From an uncultured Desulfobacterales bacterium (GTDB lineage Bacteria; Desulfobacterota; Desulfobacteria; Desulfobacterales; G020354645): a stretch of DNA of 14,932 bases. The DNA is taken from assembly GCA_947259865.1 (NCBI GenBank), contig CAMYNZ010000071.1, positions 1 through 14,932 of the forward strand, given 5' to 3'. Below, in pieces: positions 1-6,358 of the stretch (the first letter of the stretch is position 1; each line of letters opens with the position of its first letter). Below the pieces are notes generated by a model. The model made no database searches and was not told the origin of the DNA. It saw nothing but the letters and a program-made list of their open reading frames with translations. The position numbers were made by a program, and so were the translations under genes.

Positions 1-43
1 TTGGCAACCAGCCAGAGGCTGACAAGCGCGGAAGATGGGGTGT

Positions 44-65
44 TCCGCCAAAGATCTCTGGCGGA
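44..65. repeat. CCGCC/GGCGG stem-loop (REP-like)
   Basis: TCCGCCA at 44-50 pairs perfectly with TGGCGGA at 59-65 across an 8-nt loop. The same kind of hairpin (CCGCC stem, 7-8 nt loop, GGCGG) occurs at 436-453, 2751-2769 and 8247-8268. This suggests a dispersed REP-like palindrome family rather than a terminator, since no T-tract follows. Confidence 0.6.
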
Positions 66-107
66 TAAACATCGGCTTGCCCGCCTCTGGCGTGGCTTTC
101 CCGCAGG

Positions 108-232
108 GTAAACAAAATGGAGTGCTTTTGGTTATTTTATATGTCACTGATGTAAGCATTGTAAACAGCCTATCTGCCACTTAACAAAAGCAATAAATCA
201 GGTTTTCGATATCAGTTCTCCATTTTGTTTAC
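108..232. repeat. Fold-back inverted repeat
   Basis: A perfect 15-bp inverted repeat (GTAAACAAAATGGAG at 108-122, CTCCATTTTGTTTAC at 218-232) encloses a second shorter pair (TGCTTTTG at 123-130 with CAAAAGCA at 184-191). The enclosed DNA is AT-rich and contains no gene. It is the size of a miniature inverted-repeat element, but no target-site duplication is evident, so it could equally be a decayed element or a transcript fold-back. Confidence 0.55.
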
Positions 233-345
233 GCTCATTTAGGGTATAATTTACCCTGACATAACCTTTTTCGAAATAATTTCATATCTAAAGTTCAATT
301 ATAATATTCTTAAGAATTCAAGTAATTCGGGGAAGGGTCTACACA

Positions 346-491
346 ATAAGGATCATTTCCGTATTAGTTGTAGTCAATTAAAGCAAAATTACCTGTTATC
401 TTCAATTGAGCAGGTATGATCCCTGGAATCTTTATCCGCCGTCTCTGTGGCGGGCTTGGACCCTTTTCTCCAACTAAATTGGTGAAGAACC
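346..491 (+). ncRNA. Structured repeated leader element, copy A
   Basis: This stretch aligns over almost its whole length with 8151-8303. Candidate pairings are P1 GGATCAT (350-356) with ATGATCC (416-422); P2 ACCTG (391-395) with CAGGT (411-415), closing a 15-nt loop; P3 CCGCC (436-440) with GGCGG (449-453), loop GTCTCTGT; and P4 TTCTCCAA (466-473) with TTGGTGAA (479-486), one mismatch. The P2 and P3 loops are almost identical in both copies. It ends about 20 nt before the GIY-YIG gene, so a cis-acting leader RNA is a reasonable reading. A dispersed mobile repeat is the alternative. It does not match the c-di-GMP-I, TPP, cobalamin or T-box consensus elements that I know. Confidence 0.6.
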
Positions 492-511
492 CAAAGCAAT
501 GAGTAGCAAAC

Positions 512-1132
512 ATGAGCGAGATTGACTGGAGAGTTTATCTGGTTAGATGTATCGACCAGTCGTTGTATTGTGGGGTTACCAAAGATATCAAGAAACGACT
601 GCTGGAACATAATTCCGGCAAGGGCGCAAAGTATACAAAAGCACGGACACCGGTTAAGCTTGTCGGCCTCAGTCCTCAAATGTCAAAACGCGATGCTTTT
701 AGACTCGAATATCGCATAAAACAATTACCAGCAGCCAGTAAATTAATTGAATTAACAAAGGAGGAAAACCAAATGACGATTAAAAAAGACCTGCAGAATC
801 TAAACAGAGAGATTAAGGCTCTCAGCAAACGAGTGGAAATATTGATCAAAGAATTTGATAAGATTCGGAAAGTGAGTACTGCAAAAAAAGCGCCGGCAAA
901 ATCCACTAAGCGGACCGCAACCAGAAAAGCACCCGCAAAAAAGAGACCGGCCAGGTTGACGGCCACCGACCGGGTATTAAAAGTTATCAACCGATCAAAA
1001 AAGGGGGTTGGGGCGGCCACCCTTATGAAAAGAACGGGGTTTGATGATAAAAAGATCAGAAACATTTTACAGAGAACTTTTAATGAAGGTAGAATTAAAA
1101 GGGCAGGTAGAGGAATTTATGTGGGTGCCTGA
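512..1132 (+). CDS. GIY-YIG domain fused to coiled-coil/histone-like winged-helix protein
   Basis: Residues 6-82 are a YhbQ/UPF0213-type GIY-YIG domain: VYLV at 8-11, YCG at 19-21, Arg29 and Glu66 in the positions of the catalytic Arg and Glu, and a GKGAKYT stretch at 36-42. Such domains cut or nick DNA, though the bacterial YhbQ subgroup is poorly characterised. Residues 88-118 look like a coiled coil, 119-150 are rich in Lys, Ala and Arg like a histone H1 tail, and 150-205 form a likely winged-helix DNA-binding domain. The two halves resemble proteins that I recall as separate genes. A perfect ribosome-binding site (AAAGGAGG, 757-764) stands 8 nt before the in-frame ATG at 773, so a 119-residue C-terminal protein is probably also made. 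The ATG at 512 has only a weak ribosome-binding site; it was chosen because it is the first in-frame ATG before the domain. Confidence 0.8.
   Translation: MSEIDWRVYLVRCIDQSLYCGVTKDIKKRLLEHNSGKGAKYTKARTPVKLVGLSPQMSKRDAFRLEYRIKQLPAASKLIELTKEENQMTIKKDLQNLNREIKALSKRVEILIKEFDKIRKVSTAKKAPAKSTKRTATRKAPAKKRPARLTATDRVLKVINRSKKGVGAATLMKRTGFDDKKIRNILQRTFNEGRIKRAGRGIYVGA
757..775 (+). promoter_or_regulatory. Internal ribosome-binding site and start
   Basis: AAAGGAGG (757-764) followed by an 8-nt spacer and ATG at 773-775, in frame with the GIY-YIG gene at codon 88. It is the strongest Shine-Dalgarno in this part of the window and would start the histone-like winged-helix portion independently. The site itself encodes Lys-Glu-Glu of the fused protein, as expected if a stop codon between two formerly separate genes was lost. 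Confidence 0.7.
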
Positions 1133-1294
1133 GGAATGAAATCCAATAAAGGCTTGTAAGTGACCTGTTTGGTCATCAAAGGATGTTTTTTCAGAAAAAG
1201 GCTGCAGCATCCGTCTATGGTTGGCTGGTTTGGTTACTTGATAGCCCGGTTCTTTAAAGATGGGAGCTTCACAAAAAAAATGAAAGGTCCGGAA

Positions 1295-1960
1295 ATGAGA
1301 AACAATTTTGACATTGGAAGTATTTTTATCACTTTTATACTTTTTTTGAATACTTTATTTTATCCTGTATTTGCTGGGGAGACCCAAAATGATAGTAATC
1401 TGGATGCTGCGGTAAGAATATTTCTGGAAAGCCATAAAGATCAGTGGGCAGACTGGAATGTTCCCGAAGCTGACGGTAAACTATTATATGATCTCATTGT
1501 CCGGAACAATTACAAAAAAGCTGTCGATATCGGCACCTCTACAGGGCATTCGGCCATTTGGATGGCATGGGCCCTGAGCAAAACCGGTGGCAAGCTCATT
1601 ACTATAGAGATAGATGAAGGTCGTTATAAAAAAGCAATGGCCAATTTTAAAGCAGCCGGGCTTGAAGACTTCATTGACGCGCGGCTGGCGGATGCCCATG
1701 AACTCGTAGTAAAATTGGAAGGTCCGTTTGATTTTGTTTTTTCGGATGCCGACAAAGAGTGGTACAAAAACTACTTTATGGCATTGGCCCCCAAACTTAG
1801 AGTAGGCGGCTGTTTTACAGCCCATAATGTCTCATCAATTCATTGGGAGGGCATAAGAGAGTTTCTCGAATATGTGCAAAGCCAACCCAACTTTGAGACG
1901 ACTATAAACCGGTCCAGCCCGGCGGGGATTTCCATCAGCTGCAAGACGGCCAAACGGTGA
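1295..1960 (+). CDS. SAM-dependent O-methyltransferase family protein with signal peptide
   Basis: This protein of about 221 residues belongs to the class I O-methyltransferase group (Methyltransf_3/24 type). The SAM-binding motif I is DIGTSTGHSA starting at residue 78, followed by an acidic strand (ITIEID). SDADKEWY from residue 150 matches the metal/substrate motif usually written as xDADKxxY, and the AHNV stretch corresponds to the usual DN motif, with its Asp replaced. The frame is open from a GTG at 1160, but ATG 1295 has a better ribosome-binding site (AAAGG, 1283-1287). From there the first 28 residues form a basic N-terminus, a hydrophobic core and a VFA|GE cleavage-like site. An exported methyltransferase is odd because SAM is cytoplasmic; it may be anchored with the domain inside. 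Substrate unknown. Confidence 0.75.
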   Translation: MRNNFDIGSIFITFILFLNTLFYPVFAGETQNDSNLDAAVRIFLESHKDQWADWNVPEADGKLLYDLIVRNNYKKAVDIGTSTGHSAIWMAWALSKTGGKLITIEIDEGRYKKAMANFKAAGLEDFIDARLADAHELVVKLEGPFDFVFSDADKEWYKNYFMALAPKLRVGGCFTAHNVSSIHWEGIREFLEYVQSQPNFETTINRSSPAGISISCKTAKR

Positions 1961-2080
1961 TTGAATAAAATAGTAAGTCAATGACCAGATGCCCATTCAA
2001 GTTAAAAGGAGACCTATTTGATATCGTATAGCTAAACGACCAATTATCCAAATACTCGCCGAATGGGAAAGGAATAAATT

Positions 2081-2659
2081 ATGCGCTTGGTGCAATTGGT
2101 ATGCGTCGTTATGATCGGACTGTTTTTATTGACGCCCGCCACATTTGCGGAGGAAATATCCACCCGGACCGGGTTTTGGGGAGGAATTGATGTTGGTGTC
2201 GGACTGCTTGATCAATCAGTGGATGAGATAGACGACGACGAAACGGCTTTATTTTTGGGCTTCAAAGCTGGCTACACCATCAACCCTCATTTCAGAATGG
2301 GACTGGAATTAAGCGGCTGGCTGCTTGAGGAAAGTAATCTTGAAGATCCACGGGTAGGAGAGGGCATAAACCAAATTTTTCTAATCGCTCGTTATTATCC
2401 GGGGCAAAGATCAAATCTGTTTGCAAAAGCGGGTGGAGGATATGTAAGTATTTGGAATAATAGGCCTGGAGAACCGAGGAGAAAAAGTGGCTGGGGTTTC
2501 ACGGTAGGGGTCGGTTACGACTTTTTGCTCGACAAAAAAGTTGCGCTCAGCCCTTTTGTTACATACAGTTTTGGCAATGCAGAAGATATAGATTACCGGG
2601 CTATCATATTGGAATTGGTATTCTATTTCAATAGAAACGGAGTGTTGGTCCATTCCTAA
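2081..2659 (+). CDS. Small outer-membrane beta-barrel protein
   Basis: The 192-residue product starts with a clear Sec signal peptide (hydrophobic 8-20, cleavage after TFA around residue 23). The mature part has alternating aromatic/glycine strands typical of eight-stranded outer-membrane barrels: GFWGGIDVGVGLL, ALFLGFKAGYTI, a FAKAGGGYV strand, FTVGVGYDFLL, SPFVTYSFG and a last strand rich in Leu, Phe and Tyr. The final residue is not the usual aromatic, because four or five residues follow the last strand. AAAGGA at 2068-2073, 7 nt before the ATG, supports the start. Function unknown; neighbours give no strong hint. The family resembles OmpW/OmpA-barrel or porin-like proteins of general type. 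Confidence 0.75.
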   Translation: MRLVQLVCVVMIGLFLLTPATFAEEISTRTGFWGGIDVGVGLLDQSVDEIDDDETALFLGFKAGYTINPHFRMGLELSGWLLEESNLEDPRVGEGINQIFLIARYYPGQRSNLFAKAGGGYVSIWNNRPGEPRRKSGWGFTVGVGYDFLLDKKVALSPFVTYSFGNAEDIDYRAIILELVFYFNRNGVLVHS

Positions 2660-2702
2660 CTATCCACGTGGCTTTGCAGCCTATATGAGAATTTATCAAG
2701 GA

Positions 2703-2870
2703 ATGAAGTAATCTCAACCAATTAATTCAGGGGTCGGGGAGTTTTTTTGATCCGCCGGAGTCAGGCGGACTGATAATTCATTCCGCTATTATCACAGATT
2801 GGCAGGAAAAACTCCCCGACCCCTCGATTTATATATCATAAAAAAGGTGAAAGTTTGAGAATTACTTCAT
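2703..2870. repeat. Nested inverted-repeat element between convergent genes
   Basis: Inner arms are a perfect 18-bp inverted repeat (AGGGGTCGGGGAGTTTTT at 2729-2746 with its complement at 2807-2824). Outer arms ATGAAGTAATCTCAA (2703-2717) and TTGAGAATTACTTCAT (2855-2870) also pair with a single 1-nt bulge. Inside is a TCCGCC/GGCGGA hairpin (2751-2769). The T-run on each strand beside a GC-rich arm means it can act as a bidirectional terminator for the convergent genes on either side. Its symmetry and size also fit a miniature inverted-repeat element. Confidence 0.75.
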
Positions 2871-2875
2871 GCCGC

Positions 2876-3889
2876 TCAGCGTTTTCCGGTCTCTACCAGA
2901 CGAATCAATTCCGCAAAATCATCAATGATATAGTCTGCGCCTGCCTGCACCAGATTTTTTTTCAGATTTTCTTTATCCGGAGATGACATGAGAATACCGA
3001 TAGCCTTAAACCCTGTGCGGCTGCGTTTGGCCGCCAGCATGTCATCGGGCATGTCCCCCAGGTAGTAATATCCATCAACGCCGCTCCCCGTAGCTTCCGC
3101 GATGGCATCCAGCATAAAGGGGTGAGGTTTGCTGAGTGAAACTTTTTTACCGCTTTCTTTTAAAATGCGTTGTTCTTCTTTAATACACTCATCAAGGGTA
3201 TAAATTTCGCGGAAATATTCCAATAATTTAAAATTCTCTAACGGATAATAAGCCTCGGCTTTGGGACGTCCCGTTGCAATCGCCAGCAGATAATTTTCTG
3301 AAAGTTTGTCTAATAGTGGCCCACCGATTAATACCTTTTCCCGCAAAATATAACCTTCACCGTGATACATTTCGGGATTGCGTTGATAGGTGGATCTGAA
3401 AAGTTCTTGGCCGAGATAGATCTCTTGGAAAATTTGTTTGATGATATTTCCGGTACCAACGTCTCCCTGATAGATCTGAGATATGAACGGATCTGTCCTT
3501 TTCCCGTATTGATTAAACAATTTTTGCAGCGACTTTTTTTCTGATTTCAGATATTCGGCCAGCCGGCTGACATCACAACCAGACAATACCTTTCGATATG
3601 CGGACCACGGATCATCAGATTCATCGATCGGTGCGTTTTCAGTCTGAGTGAATAACAGACTGATAGTCAGGCAGGAGAGATCCCAGTCATTGTTCAGTCC
3701 GCCGCTTTGCTTTACGGCGGCAAGATCCGATAGATCGAAAAGCGATGCGGGTAACAGCTCTGCATGCTGGGCGGGACTGAAAAACAATCCAGCCATCTGC
3801 CTGACGGTGTCCCGGTAAGAATTGGAGACATCGATGAGCACGCCGTCCATATCGAAAACAATGAGGGATCGTTTCGTCATCTTTTTCAT
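2876..3889 (-). CDS. HAD-superfamily (subfamily IA) phosphatase-like hydrolase
   Basis: 337 residues. Motif I is FDMDGVLIDVSNSY with Asp13 nucleophile and Asp15 acid/base. The stretch SGGLNNDWDL matches the distinctive N-NDWDL block of the TIGR01548-like HAD group. Motif II lies in LLAIATGRP, a motif III Lys precedes PHPFMLDA, and motif IV is GDMPDD (278-283). The protein is longer than a typical phosphoglycolate phosphatase because of an extended helical cap (about 35-185). It should hydrolyse a small phosphorylated metabolite in the cytoplasm; the substrate cannot be read from sequence. It is downstream of, and probably cotranscribed with, the other HAD gene (34-nt gap filled by heptamer repeats). 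ATG 3889 is taken as start; the ATG three codons later (3880) is possible, as neither has a good ribosome-binding site. Confidence 0.85.
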   Translation of the reverse strand: MKKMTKRSLIVFDMDGVLIDVSNSYRDTVRQMAGLFFSPAQHAELLPASLFDLSDLAAVKQSGGLNNDWDLSCLTISLLFTQTENAPIDESDDPWSAYRKVLSGCDVSRLAEYLKSEKKSLQKLFNQYGKRTDPFISQIYQGDVGTGNIIKQIFQEIYLGQELFRSTYQRNPEMYHGEGYILREKVLIGGPLLDKLSENYLLAIATGRPKAEAYYPLENFKLLEYFREIYTLDECIKEEQRILKESGKKVSLSKPHPFMLDAIAEATGSGVDGYYYLGDMPDDMLAAKRSRTGFKAIGILMSSPDKENLKKNLVQAGADYIIDDFAELIRLVETGKR

Positions 3890-3925
3890 TTTTTACTTTG
3901 AGCTTTGAGCATTCAGCTTTCAGCT
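3890..3925 (-). repeat. Degenerate 7-bp tandem repeat, copy 1
   Basis: Read on the minus strand the spacer is AGCTGAA, AGCTGAA, TGCTCAA, AGCTCAA, AGT: four near-identical heptamers (3925 down to 3895). It begins within the stop codon of the upstream HAD gene and ends only a few bases before the next start codon, so it makes up nearly the whole intergenic space. Confidence 0.7.
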
Positions 3926-4652
3926 AAATTGCATCAAGCTCTTGAATCGAACCTGAGACTTGCTCGCCATGGCGTTGTTTTGAAATAACTTCAATAATAT
4001 CGGCAGCCGTTGAGATGAAATGGTATCCTTTGCGGGCATATCTCTTTCTTTTAAGTCCGGTTCGATCCATCATAACCGGAATTCCTGACCAGTCAAGGAG
4101 CGGCAGGTCCGTATAACCGTCACCAACTACGATGGTTGTTTCAGCAACCATACCCCGATCCTTCATCGATGCGAGTTTGTCCTGTGGTGTTAAAATATGA
4201 TACGCCATGCCGCAAATGCGATTACTTTGGGATTCGAAATGATTGCCTTTGATGAGTGTGAAGCAGTCTTCTAAATTCGCAAAATACAACGTACGTTCGA
4301 TCAAGTCAAACGTCCCGCAACTTAGAACGATCATAGTGTAGCCTTTGTCATATAAGTCCCGATAAACCCGGCGATCAGTGATTGTTATTTTTTTTGCCAG
4401 TTTTTTCCCGACCCGGGCCAACACGTCAATCGGTGTGTCTTTCAACAGCCAGAGATAATATTTTTTAAATGACGCTTTCAGCCATTCCTTTCTGTCGGCA
4501 AAGATGGCCGCTCTGGCAACCACTCGTCTGAAAATAGAAAAATTTTTTTCCGCAGTAGCTAATCTATAAAGCAGCAGCGTTTGTTCACTGTCATAAGGAT
4601 CGGACGGCAGGATGGTGCCGTCAAAATCCCAGATAATCGTATCAGGTTTCAT
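3924..4652 (-). CDS. HAD-superfamily (subfamily IB, SerB-like) phosphatase
   Basis: 242 residues, a full-length HAD-IB-like hydrolase. Motif I is WDFDGTILPSD with Asp9 and Asp11; motif II is SCGT at 111-114; a Lys of motif III occurs in the DKLASMK segment; motif IV is GDGYTD at 177-182, the canonical GDGxxD of SerB-like enzymes. The helical cap (about 20-90) has several Lys and aromatic residues. It likely acts as a cytoplasmic phosphomonoesterase; phosphoserine phosphatase is not supported specifically, since the cap differs from SerB. It is the first gene of a two-gene minus-strand unit with the HAD-IA gene downstream. Its start ATG at 4652 begins the conserved strand with no room for an earlier domain. 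Confidence 0.85.
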   Translation of the reverse strand: MKPDTIIWDFDGTILPSDPYDSEQTLLLYRLATAEKNFSIFRRVVARAAIFADRKEWLKASFKKYYLWLLKDTPIDVLARVGKKLAKKITITDRRVYRDLYDKGYTMIVLSCGTFDLIERTLYFANLEDCFTLIKGNHFESQSNRICGMAYHILTPQDKLASMKDRGMVAETTIVVGDGYTDLPLLDWSGIPVMMDRTGLKRKRYARKGYHFISTAADIIEVISKQRHGEQVSGSIQELDAI

Positions 4653-4659
4653 TTTTATA

Positions 4660-4684
4660 ACTTTGAGCTTTCAGCTATGAGCTC
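4660..4684 (-). repeat. Degenerate 7-bp tandem repeat, copy 2
   Basis: On the minus strand the sequence reads AGCTCAT, AGCTGAA, AGCTCAA, AGT, the same heptamer family as at 3895-3925, and again stops about 7 nt before a start codon. Two copies at equivalent positions upstream of neighbouring genes suggest that they are inherited spacers or targets of repeat expansion rather than coincidence. Confidence 0.65.
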
Positions 4685-5000
4685 AAATGCGACTTTCCCT
4701 TTAGCCTAATCTCAGACTTGAAACCACTTCTAACATATCAAATTACCCTCAGCACACTTCGCCAATCGACCCCAAAGCAGATGCATAAACTATTTAGCAG
4801 ATCACATCAATTTTTGAAAGCAGCAAAGAGTGTCAAATTTCCATTCTGTTCCGTCAAAGCCTTGGCGGCCATAGGTCGTCACTTTCTGCTTTGCGTTTGT
4901 TTCAATAGGACACGATTGCGCCTAATGCATCCGTATCACTAAGCGCCTGATATTAAACCGATCTTGTTATGATCGCCAGTAAAGGGATCTAAATTATAAC
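4685..5000. other. Intergenic region between divergent units
   Basis: I see no credible gene here. The only open frame of note (4718-4942, 74 codons) lacks a ribosome-binding site and any recognisable motif. The region must carry the promoter for the minus-strand HAD genes, but I cannot point to clear -35/-10 boxes. A short CGATC/GATCG inverted repeat (4959-4963, 4971-4975) lies about 27 bp upstream of the sigma-54-like promoter and could be a binding site or chance. Confidence 0.5.
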
Positions 5001-5018
5001 TTGGCATAGCTATTGCTT
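5001..5018 (+). promoter_or_regulatory. Sigma-54 (-24/-12) type promoter
   Basis: TTGGCATAGCTATTGCTT matches the RpoN consensus TGGCAC-N5-TTGCW at all fixed positions but one (C to T). The invariant GG (5003-5004) and GC (5015-5016) are separated by exactly 10 bp. Transcription would begin near 5028, giving a leader of about 170 nt before the prepilin start. RpoN control of type IV pilin genes is known in other bacteria; an activator of the enhancer-binding class would be required and is not in the window. Confidence 0.7.
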
Positions 5019-5197
5019 CATAGGAAACCGGTTATTTATAGACATGTCACAGAGTGTAAAAATTATCAGCTCACGTAAGTATCTGAATTTTGCATGAGTC
5101 AACCTTTTTGATCATCAAGATTCAAGCAGTACCCTGTTTGAATGCAAACGGAGATATTTGCCGACCCAATTACAAACCCGAAAAGGATAAACATACT

Positions 5198-5851
5198 ATG
5201 AATTGCCTTCCAAAGAAAAATAGAAAAATTCTGCTGGCCAATCAGGGCTTCACCCTCATTGAAATGGCGATTGTATTGATTATCATCGGAATCATCATCG
5301 GTGCGGTTGTAAAAGGTAAAGATCTTATCCGCGGCGGGGAACAGAAAAAGATATATTCTCAGTTTTTAAATGAGTGGCGGACGGCTTACTTAAATTTCTA
5401 TGATCGGACCGGACGCGTGTTGGGAGATACCAACGGCGACGGACGGGCCGATTCCAATCCGAGCCATCGCGGGAACCCGCCGACTGATGCGGGCAGAGAT
5501 GCACTTGTCGGAGGTGACAGTCTTCATAATCCACCGGATTATTATGGGATTTCACAAATCGGTCTGAACCCGCCCAAAACAAATACCGACAAAGCCTGGA
5601 AATACAGATATTCGGACAGCACGGGTAAAGCGCATGAATTGATCTTATCATTCGATTTTGATGATAGCGAGAAGTACAACTATATGCAAATTACAAACGC
5701 GCCCAATGAACTGTGTATTGCCCTTGATACCATGATCGATGGGTCGGCCGATGGAATCAGGGGCGACTTTATCGGTGACAGCCATACCGGTGTCGCCTGG
5801 GGCGCTGCACCCTCTTTGGTAGTTAGCGCACGCTGGAAAATGCAATTTTAA
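5198..5851 (+). CDS. Type IV prepilin / pseudopilin
   Basis: 217 residues with a 17-residue positively charged leader ending in Gly17, then the class III cleavage site G|FTLIE with Glu at +5 and about 20 hydrophobic residues. PilD-type peptidase would cut after Gly17 and methylate the Phe. A longer frame begins at 5090, but ATG 5198 has AAAAGGA upstream (spacing about 10 nt) and gives a normal leader length, so it is preferred. The globular part contains DTNGDGRAD at 77-85, which fits a DxNxDGxxD calcium-binding loop. Only one Cys remains in the mature protein, so there is no disulfide loop of the usual pilin kind. First gene after the sigma-54-like promoter. It could be the major subunit or a minor pilin; the window does not decide. 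Confidence 0.85.
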   Translation: MNCLPKKNRKILLANQGFTLIEMAIVLIIIGIIIGAVVKGKDLIRGGEQKKIYSQFLNEWRTAYLNFYDRTGRVLGDTNGDGRADSNPSHRGNPPTDAGRDALVGGDSLHNPPDYYGISQIGLNPPKTNTDKAWKYRYSDSTGKAHELILSFDFDDSEKYNYMQITNAPNELCIALDTMIDGSADGIRGDFIGDSHTGVAWGAAPSLVVSARWKMQF

Positions 5852-5872
5852 TCCAAACTGACGGATATTGAC

Positions 5873-6358
5873 ATGTTAAGATCACCCATCGTCACCATGG
5901 TTCTTTCGATCCTATTTACGGTTGCCGCAGCTTTAACGATCAGTGCCCATCGCGATTTGGCCGGCAATCGGGAAAAATGGGAGACCTTGAAGGTTCGTCT
6001 CCGGGTGATGTCCCACCAGAAAAAGGATGTCGAAAAGACCCAGGTCCAACTTGCCCGCCTAAACGGCTTCATGCGCAAAGCGGCAACGTTGGGATTGGAG
6101 CAGGAAAATTGGGCTTCATATGATGTTAACATACAGGAACCGGTGACATTCGCACAGATGGCGCGTATTTTGAACCAGTGTATCAATACACCTGACTATT
6201 ATTTTAAACCGGTGTCACTGCAGGTTAAAACAAATGTGAAACCCGATCAAACAAGCTTAAAAGGCGCTTCCCTGCCGGCTGCGGATGATTCATTTGATCC
6301 CGGCAAAGGAGATGTACTTCTAACACTCAAAGGTGCCTTCGTAGTCAGGCACAAGTGA
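5873..6358 (+). CDS. PilO/MshJ-like inner-membrane pilus assembly protein
   Basis: 161 residues with a single N-terminal membrane segment (about 6-24), a predicted coiled-coil region (about 28-65) and a small periplasmic domain ending in a beta-strand (LLTLKGAFVV). That layout (short tail, one membrane span, coiled coil, compact periplasmic domain) is the PilO/GspM/MshJ arrangement. It follows the prepilin by 21 nt and overlaps the next gene (stop TGA 6356-6358 over the GTG at 6355). Sequence similarity that I can recognise is weak, so identity rests on layout and position next to GspL/MshI-like and MshK-like genes. It would form the platform that links motor and outer-membrane gate. Confidence 0.6.
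   Translation: MLRSPIVTMVLSILFTVAAALTISAHRDLAGNREKWETLKVRLRVMSHQKKDVEKTQVQLARLNGFMRKAATLGLEQENWASYDVNIQEPVTFAQMARILNQCINTPDYYFKPVSLQVKTNVKPDQTSLKGASLPAADDSFDPGKGDVLLTLKGAFVVRHK

Larger units (their letters stand above)
1..345. other. Gene-free left margin with hairpins
   Basis: I see no convincing gene here. A frame-1 reading is open from the window edge to the stop at 109-111, but the roughly 36 residues resemble nothing I know; it could be the tail of an upstream gene or chance. The stretch holds a strong hairpin (44-65), a second weaker CGCC/GGCG hairpin around 82-92, and a long fold-back pair (108-122 with 218-232). From about 120 onward the DNA is AT-rich. A TATAAT hexamer at 245-250 lies inside a small GGGTA/TACCC palindrome, but no well-spaced -35 box goes with it. 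Confidence 0.5.

Noticed and set aside
245..250. TATAAT hexamer as a sigma-70 promoter for the GIY-YIG gene
   Set aside because: The nearest -35-like hexamer (TTGTTT, 225-230) leaves only a 14-bp spacer, and the box lies in a small palindrome; evidence too weak to list as a promoter.
346..491. Known c-di-GMP riboswitch in front of a pilus-related gene
   Set aside because: The conserved GEMM-I core blocks and tetraloop-receptor pattern are not visible in either copy, so no ligand can be assigned.
1160..1294. Longer N-terminus of the methyltransferase from GTG 1160
   Set aside because: It would put 45 unrelated residues before a signal peptide; ATG 1295 has a better ribosome-binding site and a normal signal length.
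3890..3925. CRISPR array reading of the heptamer repeats
   Set aside because: The units are 7 bp with no spacers, far from any CRISPR geometry, and no cas genes are present.
4718..4942. Open frame of 74 codons between the HAD genes and the pilin promoter
   Set aside because: No ribosome-binding site, no motif, and a composition unlike the neighbouring genes.
5090..5197. Longer N-terminus of the prepilin from ATG 5090
   Set aside because: A leader of over 50 residues is unusual; ATG 5198 gives a 17-residue leader and has a ribosome-binding site.
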